From contig JAEOAD010000026.1 of the NCBI GenBank assembly GCA_036365145.1, positions 806,001-870,000 of the forward strand: a stretch of DNA of 64,000 nucleotides, read 5' to 3'. This document shows, one piece after another, positions 1-22,499 of this stretch. Origin of the DNA: Orientallactaga sibirica (Eukaryota; Chordata; Mammalia; Rodentia; Dipodidae). The notes beneath the pieces are model-generated. The model had not been told where the DNA came from. It did no database searches and worked only from the letters and a program-made list of their open reading frames with translations. The first letter of the stretch is position 1, and each line of letters opens with the position of its first letter. A program made the position numbers and the translations under genes.

Positions 1-1978
1 TACTTTTACTTATTTGAAAGAAAAGAGGAAAAGAGAAAGAGTGAATGGGCACGCCAGGGCCTCCAGGTGCTGCAAATGAATTCCAGACGCATATACCCCC
101 TTGTGCATCTGGCTTACATGGGTCCTGGGGAATAGAACCCAGGTCCTTTGGCTTTACAGGCAAACGCCTTAACTGCTAAGCCATTTCCCCAGCCCCCAGT
201 ATGTAGCTTTTTTTATGAGAGCAAGAGCCAGAGAGAACTGGCACACCAGGGCCTTTGGCCACTCTAATTGTGTGCATGTATAACCTTGCACATGCATCAC
301 CTTGTACATGTGACTTACATGGGATCTGGGAGTTGCACATGGGTCCTTAGGTTTCACAGGAAGTGCCTTAACCACTAAGCAATCTCTCCAGCCCAATTTT
401 TTGTTTTTTGAGGCAGGGTCTTGCTCTAGCCCAGGCTAAACTGGAATTCACTATGTAACCTCAGGGTGGCCTTGAACTCACAGCAATCCTACCTCTACCT
501 CCTGAATGCTGAGATTAAAGGAATGGCCACCACTCCTGGCTTTGTATTTAAAAAAAAAAAATTATTATTTTATTTATTTTTGGAGAGAGTCACAGAGACA
601 GACAGGGAGAGGGAGACAGATAGAGATGGGCACGCCAGCAGTCTCTCAGCTGCTGTGAACGAAATCCAGATATGTGCGCCCCCTTGTGGTCAAGTGCGGC
701 ATTGCGCCCTTGCGTCACTGCATCTGGCTAAACATGGGACCTGGAGATTGGAACCGGGTTCTTACGCTTAGCAGGCAGGCACCTTAACCGCTAAGCCATC
801 TCTCCAGCCCTCTGGCTTTATATTTTTAAGTATATTTATTTTATTTTGGTTTTTCGAGGCAGGGTCTCACTCTAGCTCAGGCTGACCTGGAATTCACTCT
901 GTAGTCTCAGGGTGGACTCGAACTCACGGCAATCCTCCTACCTCTGCCTCCCAAGTGCTGGGATTAAAGGCGTGCACCACCGCGCCTGGCTAGTTTATTT
1001 TTGTAAGAGAGAATGAGTATGCCAAGGTCTCTTGCCACTGTAAACCAACTCCACACAACATACTACTTAGTGCCTATGACTTTATGTAGGCACTGGGGAA
1101 TCAACCCCAGACCTGCCAGTGCCTGTAACGGCTGACCCATCATCCCAGCCCAGCTGCTGCATCTAGAACTCACAGCAGCTGGGATCACCTGCACACAAAC
1201 TTCAGCCACCATGCAAAGGGGAGGCTTGGGGTCCGCTATCCCTCCCTGATCACGTACACAGTTCATGGTTGCTGGTGAGTGGCACTGTGCTCAGTGGTGC
1301 AGCCACTGGTTAAAGTGGTCCACGCTCCTGTAACTCATTGGACCACAAAACAGATCAATAAAAGAAGTAAACATGAAAGTAAACAGGGACTAGTTGGGGA
1401 AAAATAGGAAGGGGATTAGAATGATTAAGAGAATGAGGCTAAGACTCTGGATGCATATGCTACTTTGGGCATTGATCTAGTTACATGGGTACTGGGGAAT
1501 CAAACCCAGGGCCTTAGGCATTCCAGGCAAGTGTCCTAACCCCTGAGCCATCTCTCTGGCCTGCTAATAATGTTTGTTTTTAATGTTACCATTCCAGGAC
1601 TGGAGAGATGACTTAGCAATTAAGGCACTTGCCTACAAAAAGCCTAACAAACAGGATTCAATGCCCCAGTATCCACATAAAGCCAAGATGCACAAAAGAG
1701 ATGCATGCAACTGGATTTTTTGCAGCAGCTAGAGGCCCTGGCATACCCATTCTCCCTCTGCTTGCAAATAAATTAATAAATGAGCTCATCCTGGCCTCCA
1801 TCCCGTCTCCCAGGCAGCAGACGGGCACACTAGTCACCACTCTCAGCGGCTGGTGGCTGGGCCAGCCAAACGTTTCCTGTCTAAGGTGCAAACAGGTTTG
1901 GAAGTTCAAACCTCAGCAACCTTAGTCTAAATAGGTGCCTTGTTTCCTCCAAGAGTGCAGAATGAGACACTCGTTCCA
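1..1978. repeat. SINE-rich flank downstream of GMNN
   Basis: No gene seen. Recognisable copies, by eye: tSINEs on minus at about 5-197, 205-395, 992-1150 (degenerate) and 1450-1562 (partial); a long tSINE on minus at 560-810; B1 copies on minus at 398-541 and 845-990; a tSINE on plus at 1596-1778. Minus copies are read from their closing motif, the complement of the tSINE head (ctggagagatggcttag). The remaining unique sequence around 1160-1440 and 1780-1980 shows nothing I can name. Confidence 0.8.
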
Positions 1979-1991
1979 CAGGAAATTCAAG

Positions 1992-1997
1992 TTTATT
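1992..1997 (-). terminator. GMNN poly(A) signal
   Basis: AATAAA on the minus strand, about 230 nt past the GMNN stop codon, in unique sequence between the stop and the SINE-rich flank. Cleavage would fall near 1975. It is the only canonical signal I saw in the 3' UTR. Confidence 0.65.
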
Positions 1998-2228
1998 TAC
2001 CATATACACAACTCATGTGTCACAACTGAGAAAATGAACATGCTATTTACATAAAACACATTAAAAATACATATTATTTGTATTTTAATACAATAAGTGT
2101 CCCAGCATTCAAACCAGAAAGTTTGATTCTAGCATCTGTATTATGCAGTTAACTCACTCTGCTACCAAGAACCATGGCAGGAGGTTAAGGCTTGGTGGTA
2201 CATTACTCAAGTCAGATACGAGTGCATT

Positions 2229-12075
<9,847 letters not shown>

Positions 12076-12110
12076 TACACAGCTTGCCGGTAACACAAAA
12101 AGCCTAGTAA

Positions 12111-13646
12111 CTGAAAAACAGAATATAGTTTGCACCTGAGGGAACAGTCTAGACAGCTTTGTCATTACAAAGTACTTAAAATCATAAAACTCTCACTATC
12201 GTATGGTAGAACCACCACCGACTAGAACGAGATAGCATCCTGTATAAATAGACCACACAGATCAGAGGAAAGGACACCCAGAAAGAAAAACAGATTTTTT
12301 TTTTTTTTTTTGGTTTTTCAAAGTAAGGTCTCACTCTAGCGCAAGCTGATCTGGAATTCACTATGTAGTCTCAGGCTGGCCTCAAACTCTCAGCTCCTCC
12401 TACCTCTGCCTCCTGAGTGTATAAAAAAAATTTTTATTTTTACTATTTTATTTTTTTTTAGGTTTTTTTTTTTTTAATTTATTTGAGAGTGTCAAAGAGA
12501 GAGAGAGAGACAGAGAATGGGTGCGCCAGGGCCTCCAGCCACTGCTAACGAACACCGGTCACGTGCATGCCCTTGAGCATCTATCTGGCTTATTTGGGTC
12601 CTGGGGAATGGAACCAGGGTCATTTGGCTTTGCAGGCAAACATCTTAACTGCTAAGCCATTCCTCCAGCCCCCAATATTTTATTTTTATTTATTTATTTA
12701 TTTACTTGACAGAGAAAGAGAGAGAATGGGTGTACCAGGGCCTCCAGCCACTGCAAATGAACTCCAGACACGTTCAGCCAGCATGTGGCTAACGTGGGTC
12801 CTGGGGAATCAAACCTGGGTCCTTTGGCTTTGCAAACAAAAGCCTTAACCGCTAAGCCATCCCTCCAGTCTAAAAAACAGATTCTTAAAGATTCTAAAGA
12901 ACAGCATCTTAGGGTCAGAGACATGGTTCAGTGGTTAAGGTGCTTGCCTGCAAAGCCTAATGAGCCAGGTTCGATTCCACAGTACCCACGTAAAACCAGA
13001 AGCATCGTAAAATTTCTTGTTCTTCAAGATAGGGTCTCGCTCTAGCCCAGGCTGACCTGGACTTCACTATGTAGTCTCAGGGTGGCCTCGAACTCACGGC
13101 GATCCTCCTACCTCTGCCTCCCGAGTGCTGGGATTAAAGCGAGCGCCACCACGCCCGGCGCATCGTAAATTTTGATATAAGATGTAGATTATTATTATCA
13201 TTTAAAACACTGAAAGCCCGTTACCAGTCTGCCAGCAACCGCTGCCCGTGTAGTTCTAGCACACCGGGCTGAAAGCCTTAGCGTGTGACAGAGCTCAAAG
13301 AAAGCGCGGACAAACGCGAGAAGCCAGGTCCGAGTCGCAGCGAGCCAAGAGCTCGGGCGTGGACTAGCCCGCGTCCGCCACGCCGCAGCCCCGAGGCCCG
13401 CCCACCGCGGCGCGCGACAGCCAATAGGAAGCGCGGATGCTCCAGCGCGCCAAAACCGAGCCAGCCAATGGCGTGAGCCCTGGGCTCTCACCGCGCGCGG
13501 CCTCCCCGCAGCCCTTGGCCCGCACCGCGCCGGCCGCGGACCAGCCCCCCCGGGCCTCTAGGCGGCCACCACCACCACCACCACCAAGGCGCTCTGCCCG
13601 GGCTGCTGTGACCCGCCACCCGCCACCACTGCCCGCCCGTACTCAC
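12111..13646. repeat. GMNN first intron: SINEs, then CpG-rich end
   Basis: B1 minus at 12297-12425 and 13014-13160; tSINEs on minus at 12470-12672 and 12700-12872; a truncated tSINE on plus at 12912-13010. From about 13200 the intron is part of the CpG island. Confidence 0.75.
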
Positions 13647-13960
13647 CCGCGGGGACGCTCGGCGCCGCAGCGAGCGCGGAGACCCACGACAGCGACACTC
13701 GCACGAGGGCACGCGACACGGCACTCAGCCGGGGAACAAGCCCTCCACGGGCTCCCGAACCCGGACTGCGCGCACGCCTGCTCCCGCCCGACCAGGTGAT
13801 CCGTGACGTAGGAGGGCGGGGCCGCAGGAATCCAACCAATCGCCTAGCTTCCGCTCCACCGTGGACACGCCCCCTTCTTGCGCCTGCGCGCTCTGTGCCG
13901 GCTCCTGTACGATTGGAGCGGGACGCCTATGATGTCCTCAGTGTGAGGTCTGTGCTCTAT
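13200..13960 (-). promoter_or_regulatory. GMNN CpG-island promoter and noncoding exon 1
   Basis: The region is rich in CpG and free of SINEs. On the minus strand a GTGAGT donor at 13641-13646 closes a noncoding first exon beginning somewhere in about 13700-13800 (start not fixed). Upstream of it are CCAAT boxes at about 13834-13838 and, reversed, about 13911-13915. Inside intron 1 are two more CCAAT boxes (about 13421 and 13466) and TTTTGGCGCG on minus (13446-13455), an exact E2F-type site. E2F control fits a replication licensing gene. Confidence 0.75.
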
Positions 13961-14084
13961 GACCTTTCCCTCTGACCCTGCTCCCGGAACTTCTTTTCCG
14001 GGCTCCAAGTGTTTGCCCTTCGCCAGAGAGAGCAAGGATCTGCCCCTATCAACAGAAAGAAAATTTAAAAACAAAGCCAAAAAA

Positions 14085-14897
14085 ACGTATTCTGGTGGGT
14101 TGTTGTTTGTTTTTTAAGAATTTGGGGGTTGGAGAGATGGCTCGGCAGTTAATGCCTTATGGCCTGGATTCCATTCCATGGTACCCCCATAAAGCCAGAT
14201 GCATAAAATTTGGGATGGAGAGATGGCTTAGTGGCTAAGGCGTTTGCCTGCAAAGCCTAAAGGATCCTGGTTCGATTCTCCAGGACCCAGGTAAACCAGC
14301 TGCACACTGGGACACGTGCATCTGCAGTTCGTTTGCAGTGGCTGGAGTCCCTGGTGTGTCCATTCTCTTTCTCTCTCTGCCTCCTTCTCTCACTCTCTCA
14401 AATAAATTAAAACAAAACATTTAAAAAATAAAATTCTGTTAAGTATCTGGAGTTGTTTTGCAGTGGCAAGAAGCCCTGGTGTGCTTGCCTGCAAAGCCTA
14501 ACAACTTGGGCTCCATTTCCCAGTATCCACGTAAAGCCAGATGCACAAAGTGGCACATGAATCTGGAGTTCGTTTACAGTGGCTGGAGGCCCTGGCCCGC
14601 CCAGTTCTCTCTGTCTCTCTCTGTCTCTCTGCTTGCAAAGAAATAAAAATATATATAACTAAATAAACACCCATTCCAGTGCCAGGGGTTATTGGTTAGG
14701 GACACTTCCCAAAACATAAGCTTTTGCCACTGCTCTTGGTTGTCCAGCAAAATTAGGCGACTAAAACCCTATTGTGGAAAACACCACATGCTTTGTTTGT
14801 AAGACAGAAATCAGGTGGGAAATGAGTTAGATGCTTCTCCAGTACTCATACATCTGGAGTTTGTTTGGAGCAACTGGAGGCCTTCGCACACCCATTC

Positions 14898-14941
<44 letters not shown>

Positions 14942-16077
14942 GGCAAATAAATAACTAAAATATTAAAAAATAAAAAAAGAAGAAGGCTGGAGAGATGGCT
15001 TAGCGGTTAAGGCACCTGCCTGTCAAGCCTAAGAACACCCGTTTGATTCTCCAGGTCCCACGTTTAGCCAGATGCAAAAGTTAAGCAAGGCTGCAATGCT
15101 GCACTTGCCCACAAGTGTGTCTGGAGTTCGTTCACAGTGGATAAGAGGCTGCTGGCGTGCCCATTCTCTGTCTCTCTGCCTCTTCCTCTCTCTCTCTGTC
15201 TCTCTCTCATATAATAAGAGAGAGAGAGAGAGAGATGTGGCTGTGCATGGTGGCACACGCCTTTAATCCCAGCACTTGGGAGGCAGAGGTAGGAGGATCA
15301 CAGTGAGTTTGAGGCCACCCTGAGACTGCATAGTGAATTCCAGGTCAGCCTGGACTAGAATGAGACCCTACCTACAAAAAAGAAATTAATGATAAAACTA
15401 AGCATTGTCTGGGCATGGTGGTGCACGCCTTTAATCCTAGCACTTGGGAGGCAGAGGTAGGAGGATTTCCATGAGTTTGAGGACAGCCTGTGAATACATA
15501 GTGAATTCTAGTTCAGTCTAGGCTAGAGTGGGACCCTACCATGAAAAACAAAACAAACAAACAAAAAAAAAACTAAGCATTACATCAATGGTCAAAAATC
15601 AAGTAATCAAGTCAGGTGTGATGGCACATGCCTGTAAACTCCAACACCACAGAAGCTGAGGCAGGAGGATCACCATGAGTTTGAGGCCAGTCTGCAGCTA
15701 CAGAGTGAGTTGCAGGTCAGCTTGGGCTAGAGTGAGACCTTACCTAAAAAAAAAAAAAAAAAAGTAATGAAATAATTACCTGAGCCTAGAGTATAGCCTT
15801 GTAATAGCAGCTAGTTGAGGCGGCTAAAGCGAGAGGATCAAAAATCCAAGGTCTGGGCTGGAGAGATGGCTTAGCGGTTAAGGCGCCTGCCTCCTAAGCC
15901 TAAGAACGCTGGTTCCAATCTCCAGGTCCCACGTTTAGCCAGATGCAGTGACGTAAGGGCACAATGCTGCACTTGACCACAAGGGAGCACACACATCTGA
16001 CTTTCGTTCACAGCAGCTGAGAGACTGCTGGAGTGCCCATCTCTATCTGTCTTCCTCTCCCTCTCTCTCTCTCTCTC

Positions 16078-16108
<31 letters not shown>

Positions 16109-17211
16109 AAGGTCGGCTGAGTTACATAGTAAATTCAAGGCCAGCCTGGCTGGCTTACTTAGTGAGAGCCTTTCTGAAATAAAAAGTAAATAAATAAATA
16201 ATAGTAAGGGGATGGGAGATATACTTCTGTGGTGGAGCGCTTAGCTGGCACTGTACAGAACAAAAACAATAAGTCATCTAGTTCTTTCGTCACCAAGCTC
16301 TTGCAGTAGGAATTGGTAGGAGATGCGCAGTGTGATGGGTCCAGGCGTCATGATGCCATGAGTCAGGGGCAGGGCAGAGGTGAACTGCGGAGTCAGCAAA
16401 CTCTTTAAAGAAAACCCCGGGGGTTTCACAGCCAGCACGGAAAACAAAGCTGGCAGGCCAGGGAATGAAAATGTCTGCGCGTGTTTAGACGCTGCTGGAA
16501 AGCAGCCAGTCGATAGGAAAAGGTTGAAGGTGGTGGGGGCCGGCCGAGAATGGCAGGCTAAGCAGAGGAGCTAAAAATAGACGGACTAGAAAAGGCATTC
16601 CCAGATGTACTATATGCCCAGGCTACATTATTTTTAGCACACATGCCATATGACAAAATTATTTTCAGAATGGGTGAAATGAAGCAAATAAGATTCTCGG
16701 CAGTGAAGGCAGAAGGTAAAATGTTTCTTCTATTCGTGAGTGCTTCCTAGTCTCTTGTGATTCCATGCTTGCTTGCGGGACCACAGTAGGGCTCTGCCAG
16801 AGGGAAGGTCATCACCAGAGGCAGGCCCTTGACCTTGGACTAGAACTTGAGGGACCTGCAGGAGACAAACGTTATGGGCAGAGGTCAACTATGCTGTAAG
16901 ACAGAGTCTCACCTTGTAGTCCACGCTGGCCACAAACACGATCTTCATGCCTCCACCTCCAGAGCTACTGGAATTACAGGCGTGGGCCGCCATGCCAGGC
17001 AAGGATTCTTGGTTGATATTACCATTTCACAAACCATGTTTAAAATCCCAAGAGAAGGCTGGTGCTTGCCTGACAGGCCTAAGGACCCTGGTTCAATTTC
17101 CCAGTGTCCACGTAAAGCCAGATAGATGCGCGAGGTAGCTCATGCATCTTGAGTTCCTTTGTTGCAGTGGCTGGACATCCTGTCATTCATTTTCACTCTC
17201 TCTATATGCAT

Positions 17212-17258
<47 letters not shown>

Positions 17259-18082
17259 AAGAAAAAAAATACACTGGGCATGGTGGCACACACCTTTAAT
17301 CCCAGCACTGGGGAGGCAGAGGTAGGAGGATCACCATGAGTTTCAGACCAGCCTGAGACTACACAGTGAATTCCAGGTCAGCCTGGATAAGAATGAAATC
17401 TTACCTCGAAAAACAAACAAACAAACAAAATCAAACAAGAGAGGGGCTGGAGAGTTAAAGGCATTTCCTTGCAAAGCCTGCCAACCAGAGTTCAATTCCC
17501 CACTACTCATGTAAAGACAGTTATACAATGTGGTGCAGGTGCCAGGAGTGGTGGCACACACCTTTAACCCCAGCACTTAGAAGGCAGCAGAGATAGGAGA
17601 ATTGCTGTGAATTCCAGGTCAGCCTGGGCTACAGTGAGACCCTACCTCAAAAGATAAATAAGCAAAAGAAAAAAATAAGATAACAGAGCCGGACTTGGTG
17701 GCACACGCCTTTAATCCCAGCATTCGGGAGGCAGAGGTAAAAGGATCGCAAAGAGTTCGAGGCCACTGTGAGACTACGTAGTGAATTCCAGGTCAGCCTG
17801 AGCCAGAGTGAGACCCTACCTCGCAAAACAAAATAAATAAATAATAAAAGAAAGAAAGAAAGAAAAACAAAACACAAATTGGTGCATGCATCTAGATTTC
17901 ATTTGCAGTAGCAAAAGGGAGAGAAAGATAGAGAAGGGAGTGTCAGGGCCTCTACTCCTGCAAACGAACTCCAGATGCATGCCCCACTTTGTGCATCTGC
18001 CTTTATGTGGGTTCCGGGGTCAAACCTGGGTTCTTAGGCTTTGTAGGCAAACACCTTAACCACTAAGCCATCTCTCCAGCTT
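14085..18082. repeat. Intergenic SINE field, left part
   Basis: tSINE plus: 14127-14205 (partial), 14212-14430, 14447-14660, 14850-14960 (partial), 17048-17225. Long tSINE plus: 14985-15235 and 15853-16100. B1 plus: 15240-15385, 15410-15570, 15615-15760, 17270-17420, 17535-17665, 17688-17870; B1-like minus 16895-17000. A tSINE begun at 17442-17533 resumes at about 17878-17915 after two B1 insertions; tSINE minus 17915-18083. CT then CA repeat at 17213-17260. Unique sequence without a call: 14690-14850 and 16190-16840. Confidence 0.75.
15839..16115 (+). repeat. Long tSINE inserted in a B1, with target-site duplication
   Basis: The long variant (head at 15855, A tail at 16079-16105) is bracketed by aaaatccaaggtc on both sides. 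The sequence outside it reads on as one diverged B1 body, so the long tSINE is younger than that B1. Confidence 0.85.
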
Positions 18083-18635
18083 AGCCCAGAATGTTTTTTG
18101 AAATTTTTTTTTTTATTGACAACTTCCATAATTGTAGACAATAACCCACGGTAATTCCCTCCCTCCCCCCACTTTCCTCTTTGAAATTCCACTCTCTGTC
18201 ATCCCCCTCTCAATTAGTTGCTCTTATTTTGATGTCATCATCTTTTCCTGCTATTATGATGGTTTTGTGTAGATAGTGTTAGACACTGTGAGGTCATGGA
18301 TATCCTGGTCATTTTGTTTCTGGAGGTACACGTTGTAAGGAGTCCTACCCTTCCTTTAGCTCTTGTAGTCTTTGTTATTATTATTATTTATTATTATTTT
18401 AGCTCTTACATTCTTTCCACCACTTCTTCCGCAATGGGTCCTGAGCCTTGGAAGATGTGATAGAGCTGTTTCAGTGCTGAATACTCTGTCACCATGGTGT
18501 CTTCTGAATCATCCCAAGGTCACCACCATATGAAAAGAGAAGCTTCTCTAATGAAAAGTGAGAGTAGCATTAATATATGGGTTTGAACATTAAGAGAAGT
18601 GCTTACCGCCAGCCCAGAATTTTTTAGAAATTTCT
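18083..18635 (-). mobile_element. 5'-truncated L1 3' end
   Basis: Unlike the SINEs around it, this stretch has no RNA-polymerase III boxes. Read on minus it ends in a GGGAGGGAGGGAATTACC-type run, TACAATTATGGAAGTTGTCAATAAAA and then A residues, the layout of a rodent L1 3' UTR. Imperfect direct repeats flank it: agcccagaat near 18093 and again near 18611, followed on both sides by a T run and gaaat/agaaat. Only the last 500 bp or so were copied. A shorter related piece lies at 26783-26970. Confidence 0.7.
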
Positions 18636-21078
18636 TTTTCTTTTATTTTTATTTATTTGTTTGAGAGAGGGAAAGAGGCAGGGTGAGAGAGAGAATGGGT
18701 GTGCCAGGGCTTCCAGCGACTGCAAATGAACTCCAGACGTGTGCGCCACCTTGTGCATCTGGCTTACGTGGGTCCTAGGGAACTGAACCAAGGTCCTTTG
18801 GCTTTGCAGGCAAACACCTTAACTGCTATCTCTCCAGCCCCAGCACAGAATTTTTAATTAATACACTTAAATGCTTAAATGTGTTGTATAAATTGTTAGT
18901 TAGAAAGGTCATCACCCATGAACACATACACAGAGGCACCAAAAAGAGGTCACCCACCATAATATATTGTCTCATGAAAAGTTAGGAAATACACAAGCAG
19001 AGTCAAGGTGTTGAGGTACTGAAAATGTGATTTAGAAGTAAAAACGGCTGGGTGTGGTGGTGCAGACCTTTAATTCCAGCACTCGGGAGGTAGGCATAGG
19101 AGGACCACTGTGAGTGTGAAGCCAGTGAGAGCACTGAGTGAATTCTAGGTCAGCCTGGGCCAGAGTGAAACCCTCCCTCAAAAAAAAAAAAAAAAAAATA
19201 AAATAAAAAGGGCTGGAGAGATGGCTTAGCGGTTGAGGCGCTTACCTGCAAAGCCAAAGGACCTCAGCCGGATGCACAAGGTGGTGCATCTGTCTAGAGT
19301 TCGTTGGCACATCCATTCTCTTTCTCTCTCTGCTTCTTTCAGGCTCTTAAATAAATAAATAAAAATAAAATATTTTTTAAAAGCCATGCTATTGTTGGGC
19401 TGTTCCCTCTGTGCTTTCTTCTCTGTGCAGACTTGTGCCCCGAGACCTACTTCTACCCAAGTATCACGACTGTGAAACTAACTCAGTAAAGGCACAGCAC
19501 TGAACACTGTATTCATTTTTATCTTTTTTGTAAACTTAAAAAATTTTTGTAGCTGGGCGTGGTGGCGCATGCCTTTAATCCCAGCACTCGGGAGGCAGAG
19601 GTAGGAGAATCATCGTGAGTTTGAGGCCACCCTGAGAATAGAGTGAATTCCAGGTCAGCATGGGCTAGAGTGAAACTCTACTTCGAAAAACCAAAAATAA
19701 AATAAAATAAAATAAAAATTTTGTTTATTTTTATTTATTTGAGAGTGATAGAGAGAGAAAGAGGCAGAGAGAGAGAGAGGGAATGGGCACACCAGGGTTT
19801 CCAGCCACTGCAAACGAACTCCAGATGCATGTGCCACCTTGTGTATCTGGCTTACGTGGGTCCTGGGGAATTGAGCTTCAAACCGGGGTCCTTAGGCTTC
19901 ACAGGCAAGCGCTTAACCACTAAGCCATCTCTTCAGCCCATTTATCTTTTTTTTTTTTTAAGGAATATTTTATTTGAGAAAGGGAGAGAAAGAGGCAGAG
20001 AGAAAGAGAATGGGGGCCTCAGGGTCTCCAGCTGCTACAAGTGAACTCCAGATGCATGCCTCACCTTGTGCATCTGGCTTATGTGGGTCCTGTGAAGTTG
20101 AACCTAGGTCCTTTGGCTTTGCAGGCAAATGCTTAACCGCTAAACCATCTCTCCAGTCCTGTATTTACTTTTTTGGGGGGGGGTGGTTTTCGAGGTAGGG
20201 TCTCACTCTAGCCCAGGCTGACCTGGAATTCACGATATAGTCTCAGGGATGCCTCAAACTCATGGCAATCCTCCTACCTCTGCTTCCCAAGTGCTGGGAT
20301 TTAAAGGCATGCGCCACCATGCCTGGCCTGTATTTACTTTTTTAAATATTTTATTTATTAGAGAGCAAGGCATATGAGAAAGACAGAGAGAATGGGTACA
20401 CCAGGGCCTCTAGCCACTGCAAATAAACTCCAGACACATGTGCCACCTTGTGCATCTGGCTTATGTGGGTACTGGGGAATTGAACCTGGATCCCTAACCT
20501 TTGCAGGTAAATGCCTTAACTGTTAAGCCATCTCTCCAGCCTTTTTTTTCCTCTCTCTCTCTTTTGATAGAGAGAGCTGTTTGTGGTGGCACACACCTTT
20601 AATCCCAGCAACTGGAAGACAAAGGTGGGAGGATCCCTGTGAGTTTGAGGCCACCCTGAGACCTGAGACTACATTGTGAATTCCAGGTCAGCCTAGGCTA
20701 GAATGAATGAAATCCTATCTCAAAAAAAAAAAAAAAAAAAAAGTTCAAGAGAATGGGCCTGGGGCCTGAAGAGATGGCTCAGCAGTTAAGCTTGCTTCAC
20801 AGAAGAGCCTAGCATCTCTCTCCTCTTCCTCACTCTTTTTTTGAGATAATGGGCCTGGGAAAGTAAAAACAAGAAGAATAGCACAACAGTGTCTGTCTGG
20901 TAGTCTTCGGGCAACCTGTTTTTTAATTTTTTTCAAGGTAGGGTCTCACTTTAGCCCAGGCTGACCTGGAACTCACTCTGTGGCTCAAGGCTGGCCTTGA
21001 ACTCACAGCGATCCTTTGATCCTCTGCCTCCGGAGTGCTGGGATTAAAGGCATGCACCACTATGCCTGGCCAGTTTTT

Positions 21079-21121
<43 letters not shown>

Positions 21122-21605
21122 TTTTTTTTTTGCGGTAGGGTCTCTAGCTCAGACTGACCTGGAATTCACTCTATAGTCTCAGAGTGTCCTGGAACTGATG
21201 GCAAGCCTCCTAGCTCTGCCTCCCTCCCAAGTGCTGGGATTAAAGGTGTGCACTATTTGAGAGGGGGGGGGGATGGATATAGACGTGCTAGTGCCTCCAG
21301 CCCCTGCAAATGAACTCCAGATGCATGTTCCACGTTGTACATCTGGCTTACGTGGGTCCTGGGGAAACAAAACCTGTGTCCTATGGCTTTGCAGGCAAGA
21401 GCCTTAACCACTAAGACATCTCTCCAGCACATTTATTTTTTTCCTTCTGGTTTTGTTTTTGAGCCAGGGTTTATATTTTTGACTTCAGGTCTCTGAGGCT
21501 AGCCATGAACTTACTATGTAGCCCAGGCTAACCTGAAACTTCCAGCAAACCTCCTGCCTCAGCCTCCCAGATGCTGTGATTATAGGTATGAGCCATCACA
21601 CGGGC
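18636..21605. repeat. Intergenic SINE field, right part
   Basis: tSINE minus: 18641-18838, 19720-19940, 19955-20157, 20345-20540, 21257-21428. tSINE plus: 19210-19380, 20760-20800 (fragment). B1 plus: 19046-19200, 19551-19715, 20570-20740. B1 minus: 20165-20325, 20930-21075, 21130-21255; a very diverged B1-like copy on minus at 21440-21605. TTTA repeat at 21078-21125. Unique sequence 18840-19040 and 19385-19545 without a call. Confidence 0.75.
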
Positions 21606-21727
21606 CACAAGCTTTGTCTGTCTTTCAAGGCTAGGGAATACATTTGAGAAAAACTCAGCTTTTGGACAACTTACATTGAGAGGTGGATTCGTTATTTCTC
21701 AGGGCCAAGGACAAAAAAAGTTTTAGC

Positions 21728-22167
21728 TGTTAGGTTGGGACGAGCTCACAAGATGGAGTCACCAAGGCCAGCACAATGGTGGCAGAGGCATGGGGAAGTG
21801 GATTATTCACATTCCTCAAGAAACCACCCAGTCCTTATCCCCTACTTGCCCAACAATGCCCCAGGTCATGGTTTCCTGCCCCTGTATCTCCTAAGTCACC
21901 TGTTCACTGTTTTGGTGTCACACCCTAGCTATTTCAAATGGTTAATGTAATGATCTCCCCTAAAGAAATTTTTCTATTCAACTTAACAAAGGAGTTCTTT
22001 TTCCTTTTTTACTTTCTCCCAACTGAAGCCTATACAGCCCACTACCTGAAAACTCAGGTTGGCTGTGCTATGCTCTTGAGAGTCAGCCCTGGCAGCTTAT
22101 ACTTTTCCCGAATAAAAGCTTTCATCTTTGCCTGAGTGGTTTGGTCTGGTCAGTCCCAAACCTTACA
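21728..22167 (+). mobile_element. Solo LTR of an endogenous retrovirus
   Basis: About 440 bp begins TGTTAGG and ends CCTTACA. It holds an AATAAA at about 22112-22117 followed by a T/G-rich stretch, as in an R-U5 region. The short flanks are similar (ttagc before, atagc after), consistent with an old 4-5 bp target duplication. No internal retroviral sequence sits on either side, so this is a recombined solo LTR. The class looks gammaretrovirus-like, but that is a guess from the layout. Confidence 0.6.
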
Positions 22168-22499
22168 ATAGCTAGTACATTTTGAGCTTATGTCTGGGGT
22201 GGGGGAGGGGAAAGCAACAGTTTGGGAGACTGGCCTTCCAGGGTTTCATCACGGAGCGGCCAGTACAGGTGCACAGGGGTCGAGCATCGACCTTTGATTA
22301 CTTATGTAACAGTTTATCAGCGTTATCAGAATGCTGATAAATGGATTCAGTCCTCTTAGGAGTCAAGGACGGCGTAGTTCAAGTTGCCCAGCATCCTTCT
22401 TTGCATCTTGAAGACTGGGAGTCACAGGAGAGCGAGGCTGTAGGTCTGGGGTCCTGGGGAGCCCCAGTTCTCACAGGGAACGTGGACTCGGTGCAGCCG

